Shown in pieces: positions 42,219 to 51,851 of a stretch of 64,000 bases of DNA. The stretch covers positions 1 through 64,000 of the forward strand of contig SCVA01000005.1 in assembly GCA_004297005.1 (NCBI GenBank), in the 5' to 3' direction. Position 1 is the first letter of the stretch. Each line of letters starts with the position of its first letter. The notes beneath the pieces were generated by a model. It was not told the origin of the DNA and ran no database searches. It saw nothing but the letters and a program-made list of their open reading frames with translations. A program made the position numbers and the translations under genes. Origin of the DNA: Nevskiaceae bacterium. Its GTDB lineage: Bacteria; Pseudomonadota; Gammaproteobacteria; Nevskiales; Nevskiaceae.

Positions 42219-42768
42219 AGCTTGCCGAGCTGCAAACCCAGGCCGATGAGCAGCCCGTTGCTGACGCTGTTGAGATTGGCCTCGGCACGCAGCTCCAGGC
42301 CGAGATGACGCCCGTGCGGCGCCCAGACCAGCTCCAGCGGCACGCCGATCGCCTGCTCTTGGACCGGCGCGCTGCTGGAGTTGTCCTGACGCCGCTCCAG
42401 CTCGTAGCGGGAAACCCCGAGCGCCGCCCAGACCCGCCCGCAGTGAGTGGCCGGCCGAGCAGCACGCCCAACTCGCGGCCATGCCGCAACCCGCTCAGCC
42501 CGCTGGCGTAGCGCGCACGCAGACCGACCAGCCCAGGCTCGCCGCGCAGATAGGCGCCCCAGCCCTGCACCGTCAGATTGGCCTCTTCCACCACCTGATA
42601 GCCAGCCATGCCGGACAGCCAGAACGCAGGCTCGGCAGCCGGCGTCCTCGACGTGGTCGGCGCCGTACCCGAAGGCAATCGCTTGACCGGCAGGCTGCCC
42701 ACTTCGGCGGCGCCCGCCTGCGCCATCAGCAGCCAGGCCGCCAGCAGCGCGCTCCATTTCTTGTTCAT
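42215..42768 (-). pseudogene. Frameshifted outer-membrane/exported protein gene
   Basis: The first part (from ATG 42768) encodes a signal peptide (MNKKWSALLAAWLLMAQAGA) and then WLSGMAGYQVVEEANLTVQGWGAYL-type amphipathic strands up to about 42440. The same protein continues in the other frame as RVWAALGVSRYELERRQD and ends GLLIGLGLQLGKL at the TAG at 42215. A one-base loss (or a two-base gain) in the G/C-rich run near 42430-42445 explains the break. Together the halves give ~184 residues with alternating beta-strand character, like a small outer-membrane barrel. It may be a sequencing error instead of a real mutation. Confidence 0.6.
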
Positions 42769-42894
42769 GATTTCCCCAACTCGCTTGTCGTCGTCGCGGC
42801 GCATCCCGGCGCCGCTCTGAATCCGCTCCACGGCCGCCGCCCGGGCCTTGGCCGAGCAAGATCAACGTGGCTCGCCATCCTCGGAGGACTGCCG

Positions 42895-43767
42895 CTACAA
42901 CTCGGTGACCGTCACCTCGACACTCATGCCCAGCGGATCGCTGGGCTGGCCGACGAAGCTGCCGGCCAGCGGCACCGCCTGTTCGGGATCGCGGGTCACC
43001 GCCACTTCGATGAGGTTGTTGCCGGCGACCAGGCCATTGGTCGGGTCGTAGGCGACCCAGCCCTCGCCCGGCAGGTAGACCTGCAGCCAGGCATGGGTTT
43101 CGCCCCCGCCGAGCAGATTGCCGCTGGCCCCGGCCTGGCCGGCGTCGTAGAGATAGCCGGAGACGAAGCGCGCCGCGAGACCCAGGCTGCGTGCTGCCTC
43201 CATCATCAGCAGGGCGAAGTCGCGGCAGGTGCCCGCGCGCTCGCTGAGTGTCGCCGACGGCGGCCAGGTGCCGGGCTCGTCGCGGCGCTGGTAGCGAAAC
43301 TCCTCGCGGATCGCGGTGTTGATCGCCGCCAGGCTCGCCAGGGTGCCGCTGCCATTCGCCTTGACATGGCGACGCGCCCACAGCGCCAGCCGGTTGCCGG
43401 GATCGGGCGAGTGCCGCCGAAGATAAGGCGCAAGGTCGATCCGCTCGGAGTCCGAGTACGCCACCGGCAGGGTCGCCGCCTGCGGATCCAGGATCAGTTG
43501 CTCTGGGTCCGCCGGGTAGTGCTCGACCTCCAGTACCGACTCCAGCACCAGCTCGGTGGCCGGCTCGCGGAAGTCCAGCCAGAGCACCGAGTTGCCGAAC
43601 ACATCGCTGGTCCAGCGGGTTTCGGCGGCCGGCGAAACCGACAACTGCGCATCGAGCACGCGCAGCTCGTGGGTATCCCGAGGGCGGCAGAGAAAGCGGT
43701 GCGGGTCCAGCCGCACCGGATTGGCGTAGCGGTAGCTGGTGCGATGCCGGACTTGCAGGCGAATCAT
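42895..43767 (-). CDS. Transglutaminase-like cysteine protease family protein
   Basis: A 290-residue protein of the bacterial transglutaminase-like family. An N-terminal beta domain (HRTSYRYANPVRLDPHRFL) is followed by the catalytic core with Cys in AGTCRDFALLMMEAARSLG, His in GGETHAWLQVYLPG and Asp in GWVAYDPTNG. There is no signal peptide, so it is cytoplasmic. Such proteins are peptidases or amidases of unknown substrate. ATG 43767 matches the family N-terminus. Confidence 0.85.
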   Translation of the reverse strand: MIRLQVRHRTSYRYANPVRLDPHRFLCRPRDTHELRVLDAQLSVSPAAETRWTSDVFGNSVLWLDFREPATELVLESVLEVEHYPADPEQLILDPQAATLPVAYSDSERIDLAPYLRRHSPDPGNRLALWARRHVKANGSGTLASLAAINTAIREEFRYQRRDEPGTWPPSATLSERAGTCRDFALLMMEAARSLGLAARFVSGYLYDAGQAGASGNLLGGGETHAWLQVYLPGEGWVAYDPTNGLVAGNNLIEVAVTRDPEQAVPLAGSFVGQPSDPLGMSVEVTVTEL

Positions 43768-43807
43768 GGCGTGTCGGTTCCGTGGACGGCGGCGTAGAGT
43801 GTGCCGC

Positions 43808-44206
43808 ATGACTGAACCGCCACCGGCTGACACGCACCTCAATCTGCTGGGCGGCCGCCTGCTGCCCTGCTCCTACGCGCCGCTCACCGGCTTCTACCGC
43901 GACGGCTGCTGCAAGACCAATGGCAACGACCAGGGCCGGCATCTGGTCTGCGCGCGGATGACTATCGAGTTCCTGCGCTTCAGCCTGGAACGCGGCAACG
44001 ATCTGGTGACGCCGCGCGCCGAGCACCTGTTCCCGGGCCTGAAACCCGGCGACTGGTGGTGCCTGTGCGCGCTGCGCTGGAGCGAGGCCCTGGAAGCCGG
44101 CGTGGCGCCGCCAGTGAAGCTCTCCGCCACCCACGCGGCGGTGACCCGCTATGTCTCCAGGGCGGCGCTGCTGCGCCACGCGGTGGACCCGCCGGAGACG
44201 GTGTGA
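43808..44206 (+). CDS. DUF2237 family protein
   Basis: A 132-residue protein with the DUF2237 pattern: NLLGGRLLPCSYAPLTGFYRDGCC, DQGRHLVCARMTIEFLRFS, GNDL and PGDWWCLCALRW. Conserved Cys suggest metal or redox chemistry, but the function is unknown. Its TGA overlaps the next ATG (TGATG), so it is coupled to the small gene downstream. It diverges from the transglutaminase gene. Confidence 0.8.
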   Translation: MTEPPPADTHLNLLGGRLLPCSYAPLTGFYRDGCCKTNGNDQGRHLVCARMTIEFLRFSLERGNDLVTPRAEHLFPGLKPGDWWCLCALRWSEALEAGVAPPVKLSATHAAVTRYVSRAALLRHAVDPPETV

Positions 44207-44397
44207 TGGGCCTGAGCGAAGCCATCCGCCGCGCCGCCGAGTGCGGCTGTGAGCTGGAACCGATCCCCGGCCAGCGGCGCTATCTGATCCGCGCCATCGG
44301 CTACGACGCCGACCCTTACGAGATCGACGAAGACCGGCTGCTCGGCTTGTCCAGCGAGGACTTTCTGAACGAGTGGATACCGCCGCACGCCGGCTGA
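44206..44397 (+). CDS. Small hypothetical protein
   Basis: A 63-residue acidic protein (MGLSEAIRRAAECGCELEP; DADPYEIDEDRLLGLSSEDF). No domain recognised. Support comes from the TGATG overlap with the DUF2237 gene and the typical codon pattern. Two Cys at 13 and 15. Confidence 0.55.
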   Translation: MGLSEAIRRAAECGCELEPIPGQRRYLIRAIGYDADPYEIDEDRLLGLSSEDFLNEWIPPHAG

Positions 44398-44413
44398 CTT
44401 AGCGGCGGCCGCT

Positions 44414-44439
44414 GCGCAGGCCCCGCGAGGAGCCTGCGC
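44414..44439. terminator. Hairpin in the convergent gap before gpmA end
   Basis: GCGCAGGC (44414-44421) and GCCTGCGC (44432-44439) form a perfect 8-bp stem with a 10-nt loop between the convergent stops at 44397 and 44456. No T tract on either strand, so it may act as an mRNA 3' end structure and not as a strict intrinsic terminator. Confidence 0.35.
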
Positions 44440-44455
44440 GCGACATAGCGCCTCT

Positions 44456-45208
44456 TCAGCGCGCCTTGGCCTGGTTGGCCACGGCCTCGGCGGCGCGCTT
44501 GGCGGCCTCCGGATCGCCGAGGTAGCGGTAGCTCTTCACCTTCAGCTCGCCGTCGAGCTCGAACAGCAGCGGGATGGCGGTCGGGATGTTGAGTTCGAGG
44601 ATCTCGGACTCGCTGACGTTGTTCAGGTACTTGTAGAGCGCACGCAGCGAATTGCCGTGCGCGGTCACCAAGAGCGTCTGGCCGGCCTTGAGCTGCGGCG
44701 CGATCTGGTCGTGCCAGTAGGGCAGCACGCGCACCAGGGTGGTGGCCAGCGACTCGGTGCCCGGCAGCACCGCCGCGTCGAGCTTGGCGTAGCGGGGATC
44801 GTTGGCCGGGTGGCCGGGATCATCAGACGCCATCGCCGGCGGCGGCACGTCGTAGCTGCGGCGCCAGATCTTCACCTGCGCCTCGCCGTGCTTGGCGGTG
44901 GTCTCGGCCTTGTCCAGCCCCTGGAGGGCGCCGTAGTGGCGCTCGTTGAGGCGCCAGGTCTTGTGCACCGGAATCCACAACTGATCCATCACGTCGAGCG
45001 CGGTGAAGTTGGTGCGGATGGCGCGCTTCAAGACGCTAGTGTGCGCGCAATCGAACTTCAGGCCCTCGGCCTTCATCAGCTCGCCGGCCCGGATCGCCTC
45101 CTGGCGACCGGCCTCGGTGATGTCCACGTCCACCCAGCCGGTGAAGCGGTTATCGAGATTCCATTGCGACTGGCCGTGACGAAGGAGAACGAGCTTGCGA
45201 GTGGTCAT
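44456..45208 (-). CDS. gpmA: 2,3-bisphosphoglycerate-dependent phosphoglycerate mutase
   Basis: A 250-residue histidine-phosphatase-fold enzyme. It has the phospho-His motif [18 protein letters not shown] (His11), [11 protein letters not shown] and [10 protein letters not shown] with the second His. It interconverts 3- and 2-phosphoglycerate in glycolysis and gluconeogenesis. Usual family length. The 5' side carries four tandem 7-bp repeats between its start and the upstream CoA-transferase gene. Confidence 0.95.
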   Translation of the reverse strand: MTTRKLVLLRHGQSQWNLDNRFTGWVDVDITEAGRQEAIRAGELMKAEGLKFDCAHTSVLKRAIRTNFTALDVMDQLWIPVHKTWRLNERHYGALQGLDKAETTAKHGEAQVKIWRRSYDVPPPAMASDDPGHPANDPRYAKLDAAVLPGTESLATTLVRVLPYWHDQIAPQLKAGQTLLVTAHGNSLRALYKYLNNVSESEILELNIPTAIPLLFELDGELKVKSYRYLGDPEAAKRAAEAVANQAKAR

Positions 45209-45212
45209 AGCG

Positions 45213-45240
45213 ATTGCGGATTGCGGATTGCGGATTGCGG
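45213..45240. repeat. Heptanucleotide tandem repeat (ATTGCGG x4)
   Basis: Four copies of ATTGCGG run from 45213 to 45240 in the 39-bp gap between gpmA and scoB. In the gpmA direction the unit is CCGCAAT and lies directly upstream of its start codon, where a ribosome site would be expected. Copy number could vary by slippage. Confidence 0.8.
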
Positions 45241-45247
45241 AAGGGGA

Positions 45248-45873
<626 letters not shown>

Positions 45874-45874
<1 letters not shown>

Positions 45875-46569
45875 TACTTGCTCACAGTGCGCTGTTCAAT
45901 GCGCTTCTCGGGCGTGGCGTTGACCACGATGCGGTCGACGTAGATGCCGGGCGTGTGGATCTGGTCCGGGTCCAGCGCGCCGGTCTCGACCAGCTCCTCG
46001 ACTTCGGCGACACAGACCTTGCCGGCCGCTGCGATCATCGGATTGAAGTTGCGCGCGGTCTTGCGGAACACCAGGTTGCCGCTCTTGTCGGCCTTCCAGG
46101 CCTTGACCAGCGAGACGTCGGCCTTCAGCGCCCGCTCCATCACATAGGTTTCACCGTCGAACTCGCGCAGCTCCTTGCCCTCGGCGACCACGGTGCCGAC
46201 GCCGGTCTTGGTGAAGAAGGCGGGGATGCCGGCGCCGCCGGCGCGCAGCTTCTCGGCCAGCGTGCCCTGCGGCGTGAACTCCAGCTCCAGCTCGCCGGCG
46301 AGAAACTGCCGCTCGAACTCCTTGTTCTCGCCGACGTAGCTGGAAATCATCTTTTTGATCTGCCGGGTGGTCAGCAGCAGGCCCAGGCCGAAGCCATCGA
46401 CGCCAGCGTTGTTGCTGATCGCGGTCAGGCTCTTCACGCCGCTGTCGCGCAGGGCCGCGATCAGCGCCTCGGGAATGCCGCAGAGGCCGAAGCCACCGAC
46501 CGCCAGGGTCTGGCCGTCCGCCACCAGGCCGGCCAGCGCCGCCTGGGCGCTGGGGTAGAGCTTATTCAT
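45874..46569 (-). CDS. scoA: 3-oxoacid CoA-transferase subunit A
   Basis: A 231-residue alpha subunit with the CoA-binding [13 protein letters not shown] motif, [35 protein letters not shown]-like sequence and [10 protein letters not shown]. It pairs with ScoB. The HMG-CoA lyase gene lies 54 bp upstream in the same direction and would produce the acetoacetate these subunits activate. Confidence 0.93.
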
Positions 46570-46623
46570 GAGTCTCCTCGTCCATGCTCGTCGCCGCGCA
46601 TTCTAGCGGCGACGCAGGTTCGG

Positions 46624-47520
46624 CTAGTTCGCCGCGATGCGGGCCAAGCGGCTGGCCGGCGGCCGGCCCAGCTCGGCGCTGATCCAGCGCGCCACCTCGC
46701 AGACTGCGTCGAGATCGACGCCGGTCGCGAAACCCAGACCGTGCAACAGGTAGATCAGATCCTCGGTGGCGACATTGCCAGTCGCCCCCTTCGCGTAGGG
46801 GCAGCCGCCCAGGCCGCCGACGCTGGCGTCGACCACGCGCACCCCGGCTTCCAGGCAGGCGTAGACGTTGGCGAGCGCGGTGCCGCGGGTATCGTGGAAG
46901 TGCACGGCGAGCTGCGCCATCGGCACTTCGGCGGCGACTGCCTTCAGCATCGCCGCCGCCTGGCGCGGCGTGCCGACGCCGATGGTGTCGCCCAGCGAGA
47001 CCTCGTAGCAGCCCATCGCCGCCACCGCCTTGGCCACCCGCACCACCTCCGCCAGCTCGACGACACCCTGGTAGGGGCAGCCGAGCACGGTGGAGACGTA
47101 GGCGCGCACTTTCAGCCCCTGCGCCAAGGCCTGCTCGGCCACCGGCGCCAGGCGCGCCAGGGATTCGTCGATGCCGGCGTTGATGTTCTTGCGGTTGAAA
47201 GCCTCGGAGGCCGCGGTAAACAACGCGATCTCCTGCACGCCGGCCGCCAGCGCCCGTTCCAGGCCCTGCAGATTGGGCACCAGCACCGGATAGCTCACGC
47301 CGGGCTGCCGCCGCAGGCCGGCCAGCACTTCGCCAGCATCGGCCATCTGCGGCACCCACTTGGGGCTGACGAAGCTGGTCGCCTCCACCACCGGCAGGCC
47401 GCAGGCGGCGAGCTTCTCGATCAGCGCGATCTTGGTGGCGGCGGGGACCAGCTGCTTCTCGTTCTGCAGGCCGTCGCGGGGACCGACCTCGACGATCTTG
47501 ATGAATTCAGGCGTGCTCAT
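46624..47520 (-). CDS. mvaB: Hydroxymethylglutaryl-CoA lyase
   Basis: A 298-residue DRE-TIM-type TIM-barrel enzyme. The VEVGPRDGLQNE motif, SLGDTIGVGTP, HFHDTRGTALAN (metal His pair) and the signature VDASVGGLGGCPYAKGATGN with the catalytic Cys are all present. It splits HMG-CoA into acetyl-CoA and acetoacetate, the last step of leucine degradation. Co-directional with scoA-scoB, giving a route from HMG-CoA to acetoacetyl-CoA. Upstream leucine-pathway genes are not in the window. Confidence 0.94.
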   Translation of the reverse strand: MSTPEFIKIVEVGPRDGLQNEKQLVPAATKIALIEKLAACGLPVVEATSFVSPKWVPQMADAGEVLAGLRRQPGVSYPVLVPNLQGLERALAAGVQEIALFTAASEAFNRKNINAGIDESLARLAPVAEQALAQGLKVRAYVSTVLGCPYQGVVELAEVVRVAKAVAAMGCYEVSLGDTIGVGTPRQAAAMLKAVAAEVPMAQLAVHFHDTRGTALANVYACLEAGVRVVDASVGGLGGCPYAKGATGNVATEDLIYLLHGLGFATGVDLDAVCEVARWISAELGRPPASRLARIAAN

Positions 47521-47539
47521 CCCGCGAGTGTAAAGCTCA

Positions 47540-47747
47540 GAGCTTGTGAAGAAATCGTAGCGAGCATGCCCTGCTGCAAGGAGCCGAACCGACTAAAGGT
47601 TCGGCCAGCACAGCAACCGCAGCGCACTCGTGTGCGTGAGGATTGCGAGCAGCGCATGGTGTTTGGCACTGGGAACGTACTGCCGGTGGCAGTACGGCTT
47701 AAGCCAAACACGCAGCAGGACAGCGCAGTAGATTTATTCACAAGCTC
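47540..47747. repeat. ~208-bp structured palindromic intergenic element
   Basis: The ends match as inverted repeats: 47540-47550 and 47737-47747 (GAGCTTGTGAA) extend imperfectly for ~38 bp to CCTGCTGC/GCAGCAGG. Inside are perfect hairpins: 47583-47590/47598-47605 (GCCGAACC), 47659-47667/47703-47711 (GTGTTTGGC) and, nested in it, 47677-47684/47688-47695 (GTACTGCC). The right end reaches into the TGA of the downstream minus-strand gene. It resembles a repetitive extragenic or MITE-like element or an RNA-structure element. No coding frame is supported. Confidence 0.6.
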
Positions 47748-48015
47748 AGCGCGGGGCGTAGACGCCCCGCTTCACCGGCAACCACCAGGTGAAACCGAAC
47801 AGCAGCGTGCCGATCACCAGCCGCAGCGGCGAGGGATTCAGGTGCTTGAGCACCTTGAACGCCACCGGAATTTCCAGCGCGTGGGCACCGAGCAGCACCG
47901 CCGACAGCAGCACCAGGAAGTGTTTCGGATGGCCCATCAGGATGAGTGCGAAGCCGGCGGCGTAGACCGCCAGGAGGGTGAGGTTCTGGGCGATCCAGAA
48001 AGGTTTGCTGTTCAT
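47746..48015 (-). CDS. Small membrane protein (DUF1145-like)
   Basis: An 89-residue protein with about three hydrophobic segments (near 9-27, 31-50 and 63-78). The GHPKHFLVLLSAVLLGAHALE stretch resembles DUF1145-type inner-membrane proteins. Function unknown. ATG 48015 lies 31 bp after the alkylsulfatase stop and in the same direction, so it may be co-transcribed. Its stop codon overlaps the palindromic element. Confidence 0.6.
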   Translation of the reverse strand: MNSKPFWIAQNLTLLAVYAAGFALILMGHPKHFLVLLSAVLLGAHALEIPVAFKVLKHLNPSPLRLVIGTLLFGFTWWLPVKRGVYAPR

Positions 48016-48046
48016 GCGGGCGTAGGGTCGTGTGGGGAGGGAAGGA

Positions 48047-49783
48047 TCAGGACGCGGACTCGGCTTCCAGCGGCACGAACAGCCGCATGAAGGCAATGAA
48101 GGCAAGCTTGTTGCCGCTGCCCATCTCGAACTCCCGGGCGATGGTGAGGCCGGGGCTGCGCAGCTTGGCGAGCATTTCCTTGAACACCTGCGCCGGCACC
48201 CGCACCACCAGATCGGCGTCCGGCGCCGCCGCGCCGGGCGGCAGGATTTCGCTGGCGCCGCGGCGGACGATGTAGGTCCAGCTCTCGGCGACATCGGTGA
48301 ACTCGAAGCGCACGGTGGTGACGCGTTCGCCGGCCGCCTCGGCGTCGAGGTTGACCGCCATGCCGTCGAAGAAGGTCGACAGCGGCATGTTGGCCAGCAT
48401 CTCCGGCGTCGGCGTCACCGCGCGATCCGGCAAGGGGTAGTCGCCGCGCAGCTCGTGCCAGGCCACCAGATACCAGTGCCGGGCATTGGGATTGCTCTCG
48501 GCCTCGCCCAGCGCCTTGAGCGCCGCCAGTCGCGCCTCCTTCACCTGGGCCGCCTCGGGCCTCAGGCGCAGGGCCGCGCCGCTCAGCTCCAGCACCCATT
48601 GCCAGTCGCGGTTGGCGGCGGCGGCGGCAATCGCCGTGTCCATCGCGGCGGCGCCACCCGCCAGCGCCTGCAGACGCTCGGCCTGCTGGGTCGGCGGCAG
48701 CGGATGCAATTGCTCCGGCCGGCCGTCGAACCAGCCGAGATTGCCGCCATAGAGGCTCTTCGCGCTCCAGCCCGGCTTGCCGTAGAACTCCTGAAGAAAT
48801 GGCGAGGCGGCGAGATGCGCCGGCAGCTTGATGCGCTCGGCGAGCTCGTCCGGCAACAGGCCGATGTTCATCAACCGGATGGTCTGGTCGTGGACGTAGC
48901 GGATGGCGTCACGGTAGTCGGTGAGCGTGTCGTAGATCGTCTGCTCGCCAGACAGCGGCCGGGTATGGCTGGGCACCAGCACCGCCGGGCGCAGCGCACG
49001 CATGCGGTCCAGGCTCGCCGCCCACTTCTTGGGATCGCGGAAGCCGGTGCCCCGAATGGTGTAGAGGTTGGGGAAGGCGTGGTAGAGGTTGTCGCCGGGC
49101 AGCAGGATCTTGCGCTCCGGCAGCCAGACGAAAATCTGGTCGTCGGTCTCGCCCGGTGCGTGCACCAACTGGAAGTGGATGCCGGCGACGCTGTCGTCCA
49201 GCGTGTCGCGGAAGGTCTTGGTCGGCCGCAGGATGTTGACCGTGCTGCCCTCGTGGATGTCCAGCGCGCCGCCGATGCCGACATTCAGCAGCTCGTCCGG
49301 GCTCAGGCCCCAGCCGTACATGCGCAGCGAGCGCTGGGTGATGATCGGCTGCAGCTCGGAGCTGATCTTGTCCATGTTGCGCGCGACGTCTTCCTGGGCA
49401 TAGATCGGCACCGTCGCGCCCGCCGGAATGAAGGCCGAGGCGCCGCCAATGTGGTCCGGGTGCGAGTGGGTGTAGACGACGGCCTTGACCGGCTTGTCCG
49501 AGACTTTCGCGAATTCCGCCGCCACCGCCTTGGCCGACTCCACCGACTCCATGGTGTCCACCACAATGGCGCCGTCCTCGCCTTCGATGAGGATGGAGTT
49601 GGCGATGCCGAAGCCCACCGCCACCCAGACGCCGGGCGCTGCCTCGATCACTGAGCGGCGGAATTCCTGGCTGTGCTCGGCCAGGGCCTGGGGCGTAGCC
49701 ACCGGCGGCGCGGCGGCCGGCTTGGGCTTGCCACAGGCGGTCAGACTCAACAGGGCCACGGCGGCGGCCACTCCTAGCTTCAT
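48047..49783 (-). CDS. Alkyl sulfatase (SdsA/BDS1-like metallo-beta-lactamase fold)
   Basis: A 578-residue protein with a lipoprotein signal (LLSLTAC, Cys17). The MBL-fold zinc motif is THSHPDH (His106, His108, Asp110, His111), with further ligands in HAPGETDDQ and PSHTRPL. The dimerisation and C-terminal sterol-carrier-like domains typical of alkylsulfatases follow (LGWFDGRPEQL near 325; ~460-578). These enzymes hydrolyse primary or secondary alkyl sulfate esters such as SDS to alcohol and sulfate. The lipid anchor suggests periplasmic or surface action. Other members act on different sulfates. Confidence 0.82.
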   Translation of the reverse strand: MKLGVAAAVALLSLTACGKPKPAAAPPVATPQALAEHSQEFRRSVIEAAPGVWVAVGFGIANSILIEGEDGAIVVDTMESVESAKAVAAEFAKVSDKPVKAVVYTHSHPDHIGGASAFIPAGATVPIYAQEDVARNMDKISSELQPIITQRSLRMYGWGLSPDELLNVGIGGALDIHEGSTVNILRPTKTFRDTLDDSVAGIHFQLVHAPGETDDQIFVWLPERKILLPGDNLYHAFPNLYTIRGTGFRDPKKWAASLDRMRALRPAVLVPSHTRPLSGEQTIYDTLTDYRDAIRYVHDQTIRLMNIGLLPDELAERIKLPAHLAASPFLQEFYGKPGWSAKSLYGGNLGWFDGRPEQLHPLPPTQQAERLQALAGGAAAMDTAIAAAAANRDWQWVLELSGAALRLRPEAAQVKEARLAALKALGEAESNPNARHWYLVAWHELRGDYPLPDRAVTPTPEMLANMPLSTFFDGMAVNLDAEAAGERVTTVRFEFTDVAESWTYIVRRGASEILPPGAAAPDADLVVRVPAQVFKEMLAKLRSPGLTIAREFEMGSGNKLAFIAFMRLFVPLEAESAS

Positions 49784-49856
49784 GCTGTCTCCTCAGCGGC
49801 TGGATTCTTGGTTTGCGGCTCGCAGTGTGCCGCAAGACGGCGGTGCTCGCCGCGCC

Positions 49857-51245
49857 TCAGGGCGCGCCGGTGGCAGCAAGCACGGCGTCCGGATTCACCG
49901 GGCAGCCCAGCCGCTCGAACTCCGCCCGGCCGTAGTGCCGGCCTTCGGGGTAGTAGGCGCCCAGCACCTCGCGCTCGTGCGCGCCGGAAGGGCCGGGAAT
50001 GTTCTGGATCGCCTCGGCGAATTCGCCGCGCGGCAGCATGTGCCGATAGATCAGCAGGCTGTTGCTGAACGGGCCCCAGTTGAGCCAGTTCACGCCGCAC
50101 TCGGCGATGGCATTGGCCGGCCGGTCCTGCGCGCGGCTGACCAGGATGATCGCGCGCTCGCCCTGCACGCGCTGCACCTGCTCGTCGTAGAGGCAGTCGA
50201 TGTAGCGCTGGCTGTTGACCTCGTTGCTGCACAGGCTCCAGTAGCGCAGCTGGCCGTCGCCCATCACCGGCTCGCCGTCGCGGGTCTGCGGCGTGGTCGG
50301 CATGCGCGCCACCAGCACCCCGACCTCGCCCAAGCTCTGGCTGAGGCTGGCGGTCATGTAGCTGTTGTGGACATTGCTGGCGAAGCCGCCGCTGTTGCTG
50401 GTGCTCTGCCCCAGCGCGCCGGACAGCAGCGGGCCGAGCAGCGGCACTGCGTCCAGACGGTGCGACTGCGAGCTGAGCAGATCGAAGAACTTCAGCCAGC
50501 GCAGCTCCGGAAACGCCGCGAGATTGGGCTGGATCTCGACGGGGGGATCGAGGCCATTGAGCAGCGCCGCCGCCGGCACCGTCGGCAGCCGCTCGAGCGC
50601 CGAGCAGGCTTCGCTGCCGCGCAACACCGCGCCGCCAGCCAGCGGCAGCGCCACCTGCGGCAGACCGACCCCGCCACTGAGGTCATAACCGGCGTCCTCG
50701 ACATAAACGCGGTAGATCACCACCGCCAGCGGCGAGGGCAGGCGCTGCTCGCCCGCGGCGAGAAAGCTGTAGAGCGTGTTGGGCTCGCGCTGCGCGGGGT
50801 TCTGCGGCGGTACGGCGGCGATCACCCGCACGCGGTAGTCGCGCGCGCCGGCGTCGCGGCGGGCGCCGACCGCGAACGGCTGTACCGAGCCCGGCTGCGG
50901 CGCGATCTCGACATCGGCCAGCGCGTCGCTCGGCTCCAGGCGCGGGTTGTAGAGATTGAAGGAGGCATAGCGGGCGTGCGGGTAGCGGCCTACCAGCCAC
51001 AGTTCGCCGCCCGGCGGGATCGGCAGCGCAGCGACCCAATAGGTCGCGGCGCGATCGGGGTAGAGGATGTTGAGCAGGTTGGCATCGCTGCGCAGCAACC
51101 AGACGCAGTCGCGCGGCAGCTCGGCAGCACTGGCCTGCGGTGCGTGCGAGCTGGCGCCAGCAGCCGTAGCGGGATCGGCGGATTGCACACAGGCCGCCAG
51201 TAGTCCAGACAGCACGGCCACGCCCAGCAACCAGGCTCCACGCAT
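49857..51245 (-). CDS. Hypothetical lipoprotein
   Basis: A 462-residue protein with a lipoprotein signal (SGLLAAC, Cys19). The mature part has YWVAALPIPPGGELWLVGRYPHA and FNLYNPRLEPSDALADVEI early on, a central YRVYVEDAG region and LRYWSLCSNEVNSQRYIDCL later. The aromatic, beta-like N-terminal part loosely recalls DUF1254/DUF1214-type proteins, but I could not assign it. It lies 73 bp upstream of the alkylsulfatase gene in the same direction. Confidence 0.6.
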   Translation of the reverse strand: MRGAWLLGVAVLSGLLAACVQSADPATAAGASSHAPQASAAELPRDCVWLLRSDANLLNILYPDRAATYWVAALPIPPGGELWLVGRYPHARYASFNLYNPRLEPSDALADVEIAPQPGSVQPFAVGARRDAGARDYRVRVIAAVPPQNPAQREPNTLYSFLAAGEQRLPSPLAVVIYRVYVEDAGYDLSGGVGLPQVALPLAGGAVLRGSEACSALERLPTVPAAALLNGLDPPVEIQPNLAAFPELRWLKFFDLLSSQSHRLDAVPLLGPLLSGALGQSTSNSGGFASNVHNSYMTASLSQSLGEVGVLVARMPTTPQTRDGEPVMGDGQLRYWSLCSNEVNSQRYIDCLYDEQVQRVQGERAIILVSRAQDRPANAIAECGVNWLNWGPFSNSLLIYRHMLPRGEFAEAIQNIPGPSGAHEREVLGAYYPEGRHYGRAEFERLGCPVNPDAVLAATGAP

Positions 51246-51317
51246 TTCTCTCTCCTCCCGCTTGTTATCTTGCCAGTCTAGGGCCTGCTGACCCTGCGGG
51301 GGGCGTGGCGACGAGAC

Positions 51318-51851
51318 TCAGCCTCCGCTGGCGGCGTGTCGGTTCTTGACCCGCACGTAGTGCTCGGCGGAGTACTTCAGCGAGGCGCGTTCGTCCTCGC
51401 TCAAGGGCCGCACCTTGGCCAGCGGATTGCCACGGTAGAGATGACCCGACTCCAGGCGCTTACCCGGCGGCACCAGCGAGCCGGCGGCGAGCAGCACCTC
51501 GTCCTCGATCACCGCCTGGTCCATGACGATGCTGCCCATGCCGATCAGCACGCGGTTGCCGATGGTGCAGGCGTGCAGGATCACGCCATGTCCGACGGTC
51601 ACGTCTTCGCCGATCTCCAGCCCGATGCCGCCGGGCGTGTAGGGGCCGTCGTGGGTGACGTGCAGGCAGGCGTTGTCCTGCACATTGCTGCGCGCGCCGA
51701 TGCGGATGCGGTTGACGTCGCCGCGCACGGTGGCCAGCGGCCAGATGCTGCTGTCCTCGCCCAACTGCACGTCGCCGATCAGCTGCGCGGACTCATCCAC
51801 CCAGGCGCCCTCGGCCAGTTGCGGGCGGATGCCCTCGAAGGCGCGGATCAA
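51318..51851 (-). CDS. Gamma-carbonic-anhydrase-like hexapeptide protein
   Basis: A 177-residue left-handed beta-helix protein. It resembles the YrdA/PaaY/CaiE gamma-class carbonic anhydrase group, with likely zinc His in CLHVTHDG, VGHGVILHA. Start TTG 51851 overlaps the TGA of the upstream esterase gene as TTGA, which also gives the family N-terminus (IRAFEGIRPQ). The frame is open upstream but lies inside the esterase. Translation is therefore probably coupled. Carbonic anhydrase activity is likely but not certain for this group. Confidence 0.82.
   Translation of the reverse strand: MIRAFEGIRPQLAEGAWVDESAQLIGDVQLGEDSSIWPLATVRGDVNRIRIGARSNVQDNACLHVTHDGPYTPGGIGLEIGEDVTVGHGVILHACTIGNRVLIGMGSIVMDQAVIEDEVLLAAGSLVPPGKRLESGHLYRGNPLAKVRPLSEDERASLKYSAEHYVRVKNRHAASGG

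Noticed and set aside
41839-42831. Single 330-residue minus-strand protein reading through the repeat element
   Set aside because: The C-terminal two thirds is Arg/Ser-rich translation of the wrong frame and of the inverted-repeat element; the barrel-like sequence continues in another frame.
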